Counted from the stretch's first letter, positions 39,401 through 52,634 are shown. The stretch is 64,000 bases of DNA from Hevea brasiliensis (GCF_030052815.1 NC_079495.1:111936584-112000583), one strand, 5' to 3'. Made by a program: numbers and translations. The notes: generated by a model from the letters alone, not told the origin.

Positions 39401-39607
39401 AATTGTATGTTGATTGAAGAAGATCTTGGCATTTGATTGATTTATAATAATTCCTTACAGTTTCAGTTTCTCCATCATTTCTTCTTCTTCTTCTCCTTTC
39501 TTCTTTGTCGTAGTTTCTTCCTTCTATTCAATCGGTTTCTTTCCGTTCATTACTTTCTCTCTGAAAGGAAAGGAAAAGAAAGGGAGGGGTTACATCACAC
39601 ATACCAA
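36441..39607. other. PDHB 3' region, spacer and BAR-gene leader
   Basis: The PDHB 3' UTR probably contains an intron from 36479, with candidate acceptors near 36604 and 36859. From about 37000 to 39400 nothing is recognised. 39430-39607 is a TTC/CTT-rich leader of the next gene. Confidence 0.45.
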
Positions 39608-42600
39608 ATGAAGACCTCTCTCAGGAAATTGAGAGGTTTCGCACTTCGCCATGCTGACCACAAGGACCGAAGAGATCTTCACCCTTTGGCTCCCACCGAT
39701 GAGCTTGCTCTGGCTTCTCAGGTGCGCATCTCTCTCTGTCTTTGATTCCTCACAAATTTTACGAAAACAGAGTTTTACTTTTTCGAACAGCCATTCTTGC
39801 TATTTTCCACCCATTTCTCACTAACCTAACTTAGACGTTTAGGTTTCGCTCTTTGGGCAAGCATAAGGAAGGGACCTAGAGAATTTAAGATTTTTCGTAG
39901 ATTTTTTTTTTTTTTTTTTTTATGGTCTAATCTGGTTTATATAATTTGCTGAGACACTAAGCTTTTTCGTTTGGTGACTGAAGTTGAGTTTTGTTTTTCC
40001 AAGAGACTAAATATGATGATAAAGGCATGCTCTGAAAAGTATAAATGGGTTACTCATTATTGCTTTAAGTAATCATTATTCCGAGCTCTTAGCTAGGAGC
40101 TAATAGATTTCGTAGATAGGCTTGTACATAATGATAATTGAAAGTTACTAACTTTATATCTATAAGCTTTTGATCAATCGCATTATGTAGGCCTATTGTT
40201 TTTTGTAGTGATTTTCCACTTAGTTTCTGTAACATAGCTGCTTTTCTTTTTCTCTCAGGACATGCAGGACATGAGAGATTGCTATGATAGCTTACTTTCT
40301 GCTGCTGCAGCCACTGCTAATAGTGCTTTTGGTATTATTTTCATTTGGTTTTTCCTTTTTTTTTTTTTTTTTATTACATTGGACTTATCTCTTCTTTCTT
40401 TGCACATCATCGAGAGACAATAAGAATGACTATTTACATTTAGTTTTTGTGTCTTAGTGTTTAACGTTTAGCAGCATTAATTTTTTAATTCTTCATTGAC
40501 ATCTCGCTTGCCCCCTTCAAAAGAAATACATGAGATATTAGTTTTTAATCATCAAGCCATAACCAAAGGCTACATTGCAAAGTCAATGGTTACATTGTAA
40601 AACACCCAACATAAAGAGAGGATGAGAGAGACAAAGGTAGTTATCTTCTTCTGAAGTAAAGGCCAGTTGATATTTAAGTATCATGTGGTATAGCACAAGG
40701 AATTTTCTAGTTCATAAAAATATTATTTTGGGTATTAACAGAGGATAAGTTGTCTATCAACAACAAAGCTAAAACTGTTGCACACTGTTGGTGATACAAT
40801 ACTGGTAGATGAGTACGTCTTTATATTTTTTTTATCTTAAAGTTTTCCTTGCATTTTAAATTAGTTGTGGAAGGTTGGTCTTTATATGTATTACATCGTA
40901 TATTTTGGGATATTTACCTCAATTTATTCATGCCTACATTTTCAATCTTTACCTGTTGGTTTGCCTTCACAGCATTTGTGTTTCCTGAAGACTGTTATTT
41001 TAATAAGTGAATTGTTGCAAAATTAGATGCTTGGTTGGCATTACAGCATTTTATATGCTGATTGAGAGCTGTTGCATACTCATCTAAATGTCAAGCTCCG
41101 TATCTTTAATGGTGTCCCATTTATAGAATGTTCTTATGTAATTTATTTGTTGTCAGAATTCTCAGAATCATTGCGTGAGATGGGTGCTTGTCTTCTCGAG
41201 AAAACTGCATTGAATGATGATGAAGAAAGTGGTAAGTGAAATATATATTTGCCAAATTTGCATCTCAACTGCGGACTGATTTATTTGCCATAATGTCAGT
41301 TTTATAAAATGGATGGGAATTTAAAAGAGAGAGAAGCTGAAGTCCTCCTCTTCCTGTGCAGGTAAAGTATTGCTGATGCTGGGAAAAGTGCAGTTTGAAC
41401 TCCAGAAACTTGTTGATAGCTATGTGAGTCCTTGCTTCAAATAAGCTATCATTAGTTGCATAACATCATTTGGCTTGGTAGTGAAATGTGGGTTTTTATA
41501 TTTCAGCGTTCTCACATATTCCAGACAATTACAGTCCCATCAGAGTCTCTTCTCAATGAACTTCGAACTGTTGAGGTTTGTTTCTGGATTCTTTGATATT
41601 ATTCCAGTTGGCTGATGGATGAGTAAAAATGGTGTTTGCTTTATGCATAAATTTTCAATTATGCAGCAGTTGCCTATATCATCATCCATTATCATAATTT
41701 TTTATTTTGCTCTGTTTTATTTATTTTTCTTCTTTTTTCTTTTCTTTATCATTTGCTATTTCTTCATTTTTCTTATATAATTGAGTTTAGTGACTTTTTC
41801 TATAAAAATTTTGCTAGTTGCTCTGTATCTTGTGATGATTCTGTTCACAATTTGGGACTAGGGGTTCTTGAAAAATATTTGGGGCTGATTTAAACATTAT
41901 AATTTGAGGTTAAATGTAGGAAAGCTGGGAGAGCGTAAAGTGGAAAATGTCGCTATACCATGGGGAAGTGCAACCAAATGGAAAGTTTTGTTACAAATTC
42001 TTTAACATGAAAAATGACAAACTCCAGAGAAATCTATATGTTTTCTGAGTGAGTTCTATATGCCTGGTATGAGTTTGCAATCTCTGGTGGATTGTTTCTT
42101 TTGGTTTAAGGAAAGCCAATAAGGGGCAATGTAGGTTGTGAGTAACTCAACTAGCGAATTACCATCACTTTGGTTAATTTTTGAGAGAAGATAATTGGCG
42201 TGGTGCTTAAAAATTTGTTTATTCCATTTTTTTTTATCACAGGTTCTGGGAAATCCTAAAAAAGTTTGTCTTGTTCTCTGGCCTAATTTTGCTTGTTGAA
42301 TCTTGGTGGATATCCAAATATTTTGGGAGTCTTGGTAAAACCTTTTGAAAATTTGGGCAGTCCTAATATCATAGGAGCATATTGGCAAAACTTGTTCAAA
42401 CATCTGGAAATTTCGCTCTTCCCCTTAATATACAATTGTCAAGGCTTGCTGGAGTTTGAATCACTGCTTATCATACTCTTTTTTGGTTCAAAAGCTTTGG
42501 CTTACCAATGCTTAGTTTCTTTTGTTAGAATTTCTATCCAGGCACAGTACTCAAGTTTTTCCCAATTTCAATTTCTCTTCCTTAAACATCCTCTACATGT

Positions 42601-45574
42601 TCATTCAAGTTTCTTTACTAAAGAAGCAGTCACCTAAGCTTATTGTTTTCTACTTTTGCAGGAGATGAAGCGGCAATGTGACGAGAAAAGGTTAACGCTA
42701 ATCTTTATAACACCTGTGCATGCCCTGATCCTAATGCCCACACAATCCCAGCACAGCATGCATGCATAACTTTGATATATATGCCTTCTCATTCTGTGTT
42801 TGGTCTACAGAGATGTGTATGAATACATGATAAGGAGGCAAAGAGAAAAAGGAAGGGGAAGAAGTGGGAAGGCAGAGTCTTTTTCTATGCAGCAGTTACA
42901 AACGGCTTATGATGAATATGATGAAGAGGCAACCTTATTTGTTTTCCGTCTGAAATCCCTAAAGCAAGGACAATCTCGGAGTCTTCTTACTCAGGCAGCA
43001 CGACACCATGCTGCTCAGGTTTTTTCTTCTTCTTCTTCAAACTTTTTTTTATGTGGTCCTTCTGGACGATTGTTTATATTTCCTTCTTCCTTCTTGAATC
43101 TTGTAAGCAGTTGTGTTTCTTCAAGAGGGCTCTTAAATCTCTTGAAGAACTTGAGCCACATGTGAAGTTGGTCACTGAACAACAACACATAGATTATCAC
43201 TTTAGTGGCCTTGAAGATGATGATGGAGACGATGTTGATGACGACGACAATGATGACGACGACGACGAAGATGATGATTCCTATGGTGATGTAGAATTGA
43301 GTTTTGACTATGGACATAATGACGAGGAGCAAGATGTTGTTTCTACAGCGAGAAACTCAATGGAGGTAATAGTTCAGTCTGTTTTCGCTCAGCAGGAGCT
43401 AATCAAATTATTGATCCCTTTCAAAGTGAATGATGATATGCATGATGTGCTGTAGTTTGTGATATAATGGATAACATTGCCTTAATGGGAAATTTGGTTA
43501 AGTTGATGTTAAAATTTGTAAACTTGAAGCTCGTGGTGTATGATTCAGAATCCTAGATTTGGTCTGTGTTGCCTGGTGATTCTGAAATCACAAGGATTGA
43601 AGCAACTAGGTCTAGATCGTATGTATGATGGCAAATATACTCATATCCTAAATCTTGTATTACATGTCATGCCTAAGGCACGAGGCTATTTTATGGTTGT
43701 TTTGCAATGAACAAAGTTTTAGCTGAATAAATGTGTGGAGCTAGAGAGCAATGTATGAGACGAACATTTTTTTAGTCTAAAACTTTATCACCTAGAAAAT
43801 TTATTTCCTGATGCACATTTTATATTGCTGTTTGTGCATGACTACCATATTTTTTGTTATGCTTTTCTTTGTGATCTCTTGATGCATAACTTTTTCACAC
43901 ATTCTTTATATAATATTTGAACTTTATCTCACCATTTAACAATTTTTGCAGTTGGATATGGTGGATGTTACATTTCCCCAAGTTGCAACATCAGAAGTCA
44001 CAAAGGTGCAAAAAATTTGCTTTATTAATTATTATTTCGTGTGTTCTGTATGAACAAGGCACTTGCATTTGTGCATGATGTAAACCAGTTAAGAATATGG
44101 TGATCTGTTCCATCTAACTGGGATTTCTAAGTTTATCTCATGCACTTGAATGCATAACCAGATGAATTGCCTTGAAAATTTAATAGTTAATCCAGTGATT
44201 GAGAATCTAAATAAACTCTATTGCTTGTCCAAACTCATTTAAATCATTATGTCTCCCCTCAAAGTTTTGTCATCTTATAATTTGGGTATCTTTCTTTCAG
44301 ATGTCCATGTACATATGATCTCAGGAACTTCTGAAGTTATGAGTTTTTTACTGGGAATAGCCTGCAGATTTAGACATTTGTTTTTTTATTTTCTTAAAAC
44401 ACCTATATCATTCATTAAAGCTGCTTTTAGCATTGAGGTTTTGCTGTAACAGTGAGATTTATGTATCTGTTGGGCATGTGTGCAGGAAAATCTTGATAGC
44501 AGCTACCGGAAAATTTTTCCTTTCAGAGGAGAAATTAGGAAAGGAAGCCAGTCGGCCCCACTTTTTCCTGAAAAGAAATCTGATCCAACCGAAAGAGTGA
44601 AACAGATGCAGCCATCATCTTCAAGAAGGCTCAATACGTATGTATTGCCCACCCCAGTTGAGACAAAGAGTTCAAATTCTACAGGAACAGGTAGTCTAGT
44701 TCATCAAACATTAAAGACAAGTTTGAGTGGGCGCAATTTGTGGCATTCATCCCCTCTGGAACCAAAGAAATATGAAAAATTAACAGGAGATGATAAATAT
44801 CGTGGATCCACTGTTAAAAATTCGGAGTCAGTGCTCAGGGAAAGCAACAAAAATACTGCTTCCACTCGATTGCCTCCTCCTCTGGCTGATGGGCTCTTCA
44901 TTTCACAGTCAGATTCCAAGAAAATCAAAAGATACGCCTTTTCAGGTCCTATTGCAAAGGCATGGCCTACCAAACCAGTTTCAATGGAATCTCCTGGATT
45001 GTTCTCGGGACCCCTTTTGCAGAATCTAACAGTGCAATTACCATCATCATCTCCTAAAGTATCTCCCAAGGTATCTCCAAAAGTATCTCCTAAGGTATCT
45101 CCAAAAGTGTCACCAACAGATTCCCCTACTTTTGTGTCCTCCCCTAAAATAAGTGAGCTTCATGAGCTTCCTAGGCCTCCAGCCAGTTCAGCCTCCAAGT
45201 CTTCAAGGCCTTTGAGTTTGGTTGGTCATTCAGCTCCTTTGGTGCCCAAAAGTCACATGCGTCCTACTGGTAGATCTTTGGTGTCAAATTCAGCATCTCC
45301 GCTGCCAGTACCTCCTCAGGCTGTTGCTCGCAGTTTCTCCATACCCTCCAGCAGTCTTAGAGCAATGGCATTGAATATCTCTAAGCCACTGGAAAGTACT
45401 GAGAATTCAGAGATGCCTCAAGATATGGTCTCACCTCCTTTGACCCCAATATCTTTATCAAACATCCAGCCATCATTAGCTGGTTCCGGGAATGTCAATC
45501 AGACTATTCAAATCAGAGGTAATTCAGAATCTGGTGCTTTGCATGTTTATTTAGTTTTAGATAAAATCTACTAA
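39608..45574 (+). CDS. BAR-domain, Ser/Pro-rich protein (At2g33490-like), 10 exons
   Basis: Exons: 39608-39721, 40259-40331, 41157-41231, 41362-41423, 41507-41575, 42662-42690, 42811-43018, 43111-43365, 43952-44005, 44486-45574. All are in frame, giving 675 aa. Residues 1 to about 235 are helical and charged, with Leu heptads, and resemble the plant BAR (membrane-curving dimer) domain seen in 'uncharacterized At2g33490' proteins: MKTSLRKLRGFALRHADHKD, YRSHIFQTITVPSESLLNEL, ESFSMQQLQTAYDEYDEEAT. An acidic run follows at 245-266, then a disordered Ser/Pro-rich tail with five SPKV repeats at 502-521. The role is probably membrane trafficking; this is inference. Start 39608 begins the conserved MKTSLRK; an in-frame ATG at 39437 lies in the leader. 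The 3' end is uncertain: AGAG/GTAATT at 45515 is a good donor and another short final exon is possible. Confidence 0.88.
45050..45109 (+). repeat. Five 12-bp coding repeats (SPKV)5
   Basis: Five in-frame 12-bp units encode Ser-Pro-Lys-Val in the last exon of the BAR-domain gene. Synonymous third-base differences between units (CCT/CCC/CCA, AAA/AAG) show that the peptide repeat has outlasted the nucleotide repeat. SP dipeptides are potential proline-directed kinase sites. Confidence 0.9.
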
Positions 45575-48500
45575 GATATGACTGGCAGAGGAGGGTTTTT
45601 GTTTTGACAATCAAAAGGGGGCTAACATATCCAAAAACTAAGCTACACCTTCCAGGCGTATTGACGCAAATAATGTTGTTCAATATGAATGAAAATATTT
45701 CCTTGGGAGGGCTTTGAAAATTCTGTCGTGAGCTGAAAACCATAATTCATCAGTCATTCTGGACAGGAATAACTTTCTTTGTGTTGATGTTGTAAACATT
45801 CTTGTACTAATCAAAATGCCAATATGTATATATGAATTTGAAGATAGTTATGAAATGAATTGGACAAATTTCCAACCAAAGTTCAATCATATATGATGGT
45901 GAAAATAGCTGAAATAGTTGTTCATGAAAAGCCGGTTTTTCTCCTTTTTTTTCCTCCTCTGTTTATGCGGATAGGGATGAGGTATGGCAGCTTTTTTTAT
46001 TCCAGTGCCTTTATCTCCAACACTTCCACAAGATACTGCAGTGGTCCAATCTTTTGAGTGTCAGAGTCAGAGTCAGAGTCAGAGTCAGACATCTTGTTAT
46101 GGGTGCTATAAAAAGAACTTTTATTCCATACAATCTGCCAGTGCCCATGTGCTAATTGCAGCTGGTGTTCTGTTAAGGCAGCAATGCTTAGACTCTTCTC
46201 ATTACCCTACTGTGCCTAATGTTGGAACAAACATAGGTGCTTCAATGTGATTCCTCCAAAGTACAAACGAAAAAGATAACAAAACTTGTATGTGACATAA
46301 CAGACATAGTTTATATCTGACACTGATGAGCAGGGTACTATTTAGATCATTATCAAACAGCAGAGGCATGGATATGCCTGCTTTAATCAGATAGTTATGT
46401 CACTAGTGAATAGTTGTGGGAAATGTTGGGTACTCGGCACTATTTTAGTTGATTTTCAGAATTTGTGTTTGATATGGGAACTTGATTATAAATGTAATCT
46501 GGTATATTCATCTTGTGTAGGTATTCTTTGCTTGTTCTTCCCTTATTTGGTAAGAAGAAGCTGTATAGGAAATTTTGCTGAATGTATTTTGTCATCTCTC
46601 ATCATTTTCTTTGTTCTCTCTTTTATGGGGATTTATGTGGATCTTTCAGACACACACACTAACACAACAAACTAAGAATTTATGTCGTTTGTAATCAATT
46701 CCATTTACCACTTACTAGCTCTGTTTGTATCTTGGATTATGTAGCATATTTCTGTTACTAATAAAGTATTTGATGGATGCAGGTGCAGATTGATTTTATT
46801 CTTTGTGGCAATTTTGTTTCTAGTTCGGCAACAAAAAGCTGAGCATTCGAGATTCTGTGTTGATTTCGTGCAGGTGCAGATCTGTAAATATAATTTTTGT
46901 CTAATTTTTAGTTTATCATTTTTTCTCTGTTAATCCATTTCTTAATTTTTAGGATGAGCACTCGGCATGAATTAATTGAATAATTGCCTAGATGTTCCAT
47001 CAGTGAAAAAATTTTGTATTTTCCCAAGTAATTAATAGACAAACTTCCTTTTTCTCCCTCCTTCCTTTTCTAACTAAGATCAGTCTAGCCTTTAATTAAT
47101 TTTCTGCTGGCTGATTGACACGTATGAAGTTATCATTCTTTAATCCTTGTGAAGGAAAAAGAAGATAAGGAATTTATCTATGTTTATTATTCTAATGTAA
47201 AGCCTAGGATTTTAATTTTGAGGTGAAGACTCTCTTTTGAGGATCGTGGGATCTATATTCACATTCCTTCCCCAATAACATAAACAAATATTCTTAATTT
47301 GACCTGTTCTGTGGTGAATATCACTCATCTCATGAGTCTGGTGTACCATAAAGCATCTCTCTAAGAATTTCTCATATATGGGGAATGACAAGCATGGTGA
47401 TGGTCGTACTTTCTGAAGTTGTTAATCTGCATACCTTGCATTTTGTTGCCCTTCTATCATCTTCTTGTTTCTCAGCTTATATCTGAAAGCAATCTATGAA
47501 CTCTAACTCCTGTTGTCTTGAGCTCCTATATATTACTAGGGAAGGACAGTCACTCGGTATTTTCAATAGGATTCCTTCTGTGTGCTTGTTGGAAATTTTC
47601 TTGCTTTGGTCAGGTCTAATAGACCAGATAAATGATATTGCAGCTTTTTGATTTTGAATTGTGGAATAAAATTTAAAAATATGTGATGCTATGTCTTCAC
47701 TGTGAAGGGGTATTGTTAAAGTTAATTGGCATCATTGAAATGTTTGGTTCAAATTTCTTTTCATTGCAAAAATATTCCAGGCACGCATATAGGAGACCTG
47801 ACCAAAGGGTCAGTCTGGGCCGGTTCTGGACTGAAACAGGAGGTTTGGAATTGGAATGCGGGATTCCATGGTTCGATTCTGGTTCTAGTTTTGATTCAGC
47901 TTGTTTTTTATTTTAATCAAATTTAACAGGTGAATGTTTTATTTTTTTTTTTAAAAAAAAATCCAATTTTAGTTCAAAACCGAACCATCCAGTTCAAAGC
48001 CATTTTGATGAGTTTCGATTCTAAACTGACCCTTAGCTGGGTCTATCTATAGGAGTTATCTTTCTTTGTTATTCAATTTTTGTGATTGCTTCCACTTCAA
48101 TTTAATGTAATTGTTATGATTAATCACATGAACCAATACTGATGGAGTATAATTGGTTGAATGAGGCTTTATTAGTTGATGTTAATAATTATAGTTAAGC
48201 CATCCTTTGCAAAGAAAATGTTGGATTGAAGCCCCCTAGTGGACTAGTTGTGCTTCTTAAGAAAATGGGTCAAGGTTAATTCTTCTAAGCTAGCTCAATA
48301 AGGGAAGAGTGCCAAGACATTATTAGAGGCATATTACTCCAATGTCAAATTAATCCTGCTTGTATCTTCTTTATTTAATGCAATATGTGGCACTGAAGGC
48401 ATAATTTTTGCATCCACCAGTTCTTACTTGTTTAGTATAAGTTGGTGCTCGAAAACTTGAAACATGATTGAGGAGCAACGATAATGAATATCTATTCTCT

Positions 48501-48675
48501 GCAAGTTGAAAGGCAAAATGGAATACAGATGGCTGAAAGCGACAGCCAACCTTTGGACATTCTCCTCTCAACATAAACCGGCTTTCTTAGTTCTAGGTCT
48601 GTTATAAAAACCGATATTCTACGAGTAAAGATATAGCCCTTCCCATATAAAGAGAATGTGGAATTGGGGCTTCTT
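45575..48675. other. Spacer between the convergent BAR and LRR genes
   Basis: Includes the 3' UTR of the BAR gene. A (GTCAGA)5 microsatellite is at 46060-46089. A sequence at about 47805-48031 has short inverted ends (AAGGGTCAGT) and may be a decayed element. No credible coding gene. Confidence 0.45.
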
Positions 48676-50322
48676 TTAACAGCTACCTCCTACTACATCG
48701 TATCTCACAAATCCCATCAGTTCTGGGCCTTCCAGTCTAGGGTTATTTACAAAACTGCATCCAAACAAACAAGAATCATAACCCACAAATGAAAGCCAGT
48801 TAAAAGATGGTATCAAGAAAGAAAATTGAAGCTTTTTTAGTACTGATGGATCGATGTTTAGATGCCAAATTCTGGCTAATTAGTCACCTTTCCTCTGAGA
48901 ACTTAGAGAAGGAGCCAGAAGTAGGGATTGTGCCACACAAATCATTGTCCGATACGTCACTGCAAAAACAGATCGATGAATTACAAAAAATAAGAGCAAA
49001 GAATTTCGTAGAAACAAAGGTAATTTGAGGATTTATAAGATGACTTACAGAATCTTGAGGTTTCCCAATTTGGTTAGTTCCCTTGGTATCCTTCCGGTTA
49101 GTCTGTTATCGTTCAGTCTCCTGCATGAACATTACGTGACCCATCAGGCAAAAACAGACCCAAAGTATACGTTTAAAGACGTGAACGAACTGACAATAGT
49201 GTCCATCAAATGAGTATATATCCAATGGCCAACAGTTGAAAGGAGTGAGAGAAGAATGCTTACAGGAATTTGAGATTGGAAAGCTTCGAGAGTGTAGCAG
49301 GGATAAACCCAGTTAGATTATTGTGGTAAAGGTCCAAGCTCACCAGGCTTTTGAGGTTTCCAAGCTCCTTTGGTACAGGACCCACCAGCTTATTCATGTA
49401 CAGTTCCCTTCACAGTACGTATTCACAAACCAACCAGCTCTTGCTGTTAGTAAGTGTTACACATTGCTTCCATGAGAAACAAAATAACAAAAACTTTCGC
49501 ATAGAAATCCTATATATGTTTGCTGTGCTCGTGTGCAATTTAACACACATCTATCAGAGGCCCATATGATGAGATAGTGATATGGATGTGGCGGGTGGGT
49601 ATGGTAGGTGATAACTTTAACTTGCCAGCCAGTTAAACAAACTCATTTATTGTAAGGATCTTTAGTTTGCAATTGTCATCCCTACCATTAAGACAACCTT
49701 CAGTAGTTATTTACAACCATGTTTGGGAATATTATAAGTTTAGTCATGTGCTTACAGATACTGAAGACGCTTAAGTTTCCCCAGCTCAGGTACTAGATTG
49801 CCAGACAGTTTTGCATTCCCAAGGTCTCTGCATGTATCAAATTACAACTCTTACTAATTACTTATAAATTATTGTTATTATTTTTTTATTTAACTCGTTT
49901 AAAATTCAACTTCAAATCTCACAATATAGAAAACAGTAGCTGCAAAAGTGAACAGACAAGAAGAAAAAAATGCTTACAGACGGGTAACGCGATTATCGTT
50001 GTCACAGGTGACGTGAAACCAAGTACATGGATCTACCAAGGTCGGATCCCAGCTTTGCAGAACTAGTCCTGGATCCTTCACTGCTCTTCTCAATGCATAC
50101 AGAGCATCCCCTGTTCATTTGGTAAACAGATTCATTAATATTCTAGGAAACTACAAAAAGAAAAGTTCAAAGATAACCCAGGACAAAAAAAAAAAAAAAA
50201 AAGCAGACAGAAAGGAAGAAAGAAGGAAAATCTAAGTTGCCTTCTATGTTTGCATTTGTAGGCGCTACAATGATTGATAGAAGAAGAAGAAGAAGAAGTT
50301 GAAACATAGCACAACTCGCCAT
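48676..50322 (-). CDS. LRR1: Secreted leucine-rich repeat protein (LRR1 type, SERK ectodomain-like), 7 exons
   Basis: Exons, in transcript order: 50241-50322, 49978-50110, 49756-49827, 49264-49407, 49049-49120, 48888-48959, 48676-48754. All join in frame to 217 aa (At5g21090 is 218). Residues 1-24 are a signal peptide with a seven-Leu core (MASCAMFQ, then Leu run, SIIVAPTNA). The LRR N-terminal cap follows, [16 protein letters not shown] with PCTWFHVTC, then about five 24-residue LRRs, one LRR or LRR pair per exon ([59 protein letters not shown]), and a C-cap [11 protein letters not shown]...[11 protein letters not shown] ending GGSC. There is no transmembrane or kinase segment. Pepper and rice homologues act at the cell surface or in endosomes with HIR proteins in defence. 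Intron 1 uses a GC donor (GAAG/GCAACT). Confidence 0.93.
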
Positions 50323-50614
50323 TGTAGAACTTCAAAAGATGTTTTTGAAGGCCTTGATCGAACAGAGTCAAGATGCTTATGGTCTTTTTATATCTTGGAG
50401 TTCGTTTAAAGAACAGAAGCAATAAATTAAACCTTCGTGGGGGGAATTTATAGAGCTCATAAAAAGGATTACTTTGCTCGTTATGTACACATGAGGGCAA
50501 TACAAAAACAAACACAAAATAGCAAAAGAGTAATTACAAAGTGTTAATAAAGTGGGCAAAATTTTAATTTGGACCTCATATATCATGAAAATATATGAAA
50601 CTTCATTTATTTTA
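50323..50614. promoter_or_regulatory. Upstream region of the LRR gene
   Basis: Immediate upstream sequence of the minus-strand LRR gene, bounded on the far side by a Stowaway-like MITE. I assign no specific element. Confidence 0.35.
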
Positions 50615-50960
50615 CACTCCCTCGGTCTATAAATGATAGTCACATTTAGAGTTTTTACAGTAATTAAGACAATGATTGAATAACCTTATTTTTTATAAAA
50701 AAAATACTAATAATTTACTTAATTACCTTTTCTTGGAAATTCGAAAAAATGAATATTAACGTGATAAACAATTGGTTTAATTAAAAATGAGATAATAATA
50801 TTAGTACTAGAAAATTATATAAATATTTATTATATTTTATAGAGATAAAGGGTAAAATTGAAAAAAAAAAGTTAATTCTTCTTAATCTTTTAAATATTAT
50901 AGATAATTTTAAATAAAATAAAAAATTAAATGTGATGATTATTTATAGACTAAGGGAGTA
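50615..50960. mobile_element. Stowaway-like MITE
   Basis: The left end CACTCCCTCGGTCTATAAAT and the complement of the right end (TACTCCCTTAGTCTATAAAT) carry the CTCCCTC...GTC signature of plant Stowaway (Tc1/mariner) elements. They are flanked by TA at 50613-50614 and 50961-50962. Length is 346 bp, the interior is AT-rich and non-coding, and the ends stay complementary beyond the first 35 bases. Confidence 0.75.
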
Positions 50961-51755
50961 TATGAGATTGTATATTGAACCACCACAATAAATTTCCATC
51001 CAGTGCGTCTGCCGTGAAATTGTTTAGTTGTTTTCATGCAAGCCCTATGCACATCCAAAACTACCCTTACTGATTGATTAATTGGACGATTTTATCCTCT
51101 TTGCCTAGCTATATATCTATCTTGTTCTCGACAATATTCCTTTCAGGTTCAGTGGTTGCTACTAGTTAAAAGGCAGTAACTTTGTAAGTGTAGCAAGCAG
51201 CATGGGACAGATTAAAGGAGTTCTGTTGGCCTAGGACCACCATGGTCCACTTCTGTGATTATAACACTTGAGGGTATTGCTTCCTTTCAACAAAATACAG
51301 CTGCAAATTCAATATATGTGTGAATAATGTATATTACCCTTGGGGTGGTAGTCCAGTGACAAAAGCACGTCCATTTGTTTGCATTCTACTACGTGTGATG
51401 TTTAAATATGGACTTCATTTTGACACAAATTTTATAGATCAGAATCAAAGTCTATAATCTTTATAATCCTATAAGAAGGGATTTATATCCCTCAAACGAT
51501 GTTGGCGATCATATATTGATATAATAACTAACATAATTAGATTTTTTTTTCTATTTAAAAAATAAAAATCTTTCATTTTTCAATTTCTCATATCAAAGCA
51601 TCTTTAAAAAAGAAATTTTTTTTAAGGATTCGTCTCTTTTAATTTATTATTCTTAATAATCAATTAGAGACATATTAATAACGTGCAGTTCAATTATAAA
51701 TATGATTGGAATTATAGTAATCTTATTGAGAAGATAATAAAGATAAAAAAAAATA

Positions 51756-51797
<42 letters not shown>

Positions 51798-52634
51798 GTT
51801 AATTAATATACATATTGTAACATTAAAAGAGTATTTTTTTTTGTTATTAAAATTGTAAATAAATAAATATCAATTATTTAATTACATATGTTGGAAAAGA
51901 TAATTTTTTTTATAGGATTGATAATAAAATTATTATGAAACATTATTAATGTATGAAAATTTGTATAAAATATTATAATTTTTTATTTTAATATTAAAGA
52001 TAATAATAAAATTTGTATATAAGAGGGAAACGTGATAGATGGTTGGCATGTGAGAATCACGTCTTTTAAAGCCGGGTGTTAATTGATAATTGAGTAGGGA
52101 AGAATGAAGAGGGGTCCATCATTACTTGTTTTTTACTTGCATTATATATGTTGCATATTAGATGTGCATTAGCGAAAGGATTAATTAAACAATATAGCAA
52201 TGATTTCATGTAAAATATCTTATATAAATTCATAATAAATTGGTAAAGAGTATATATATATATATATATTATTTCTTTAATTAGGAAAAGACTTTTACAA
52301 AGATAACTAATGTAAAAGGAGATTGCAGATTTGTTAAAAGTGATCCCAAGAATAGAGGTGGAAAAGCTGACTTTACCATGATGAGCCTTTTAGAAAGGAA
52401 AGATTAGGAGTCAAATTTGTTTGAATCTCCATCAAACCTTTTCCTTTCCTATTCTTATTCACTCTTCCCTGCTAATTGGGTATCTATTTAAATCACTTTA
52501 TTTTAATTTTGCTTCATTAAAATTGCTATTGCCATTCATTTTTTAATAAAAAAAAATTTTATCCAAGCTCTTGATAAGTGAATAGTAATAATGTTTAACA
52601 TTCTTATTCACAAATCCAAGGTGTACACTTGCAA
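50961..52634. other. AT-rich spacer with TA microsatellites
   Basis: Contains (TA)n tracts at 51760-51794 and 52252-52269. A segment at 51349-51375 (GGGGTGGTAGTCCAGTGACA) looks like a dispersed repeat but has no visible ends. No gene recognised. Confidence 0.45.

Noticed and set aside
39437..39607. In-frame upstream ATG extending the BAR protein by 57 residues
   Set aside because: The extension is Phe/Leu/Ser low complexity from a TTC-rich leader, and the family-like sequence begins at MKTSLRK.
43015..43332. Antisense Val/Ile-rich frame opposite the BAR gene acidic tract
   Set aside because: It is the complement of GAT/GAC repeats; a shadow of the coding strand.
46060..46250. Gln/Ser-repeat open frame after the BAR gene
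   Set aside because: The frame exists because of a (GTCAGA)5 microsatellite; the rest has no recognisable protein features.
47805..48031. Possible MITE with AAGGGTCAGT inverted ends
   Set aside because: Ends are short and diverged and no target duplication was found, so it is not listed as an element.
51349..51375. tRNA-like reading of GGGGTGGTAGTCCAGTGACA
   Set aside because: No cloverleaf follows; no acceptor stem or T-arm could be built.
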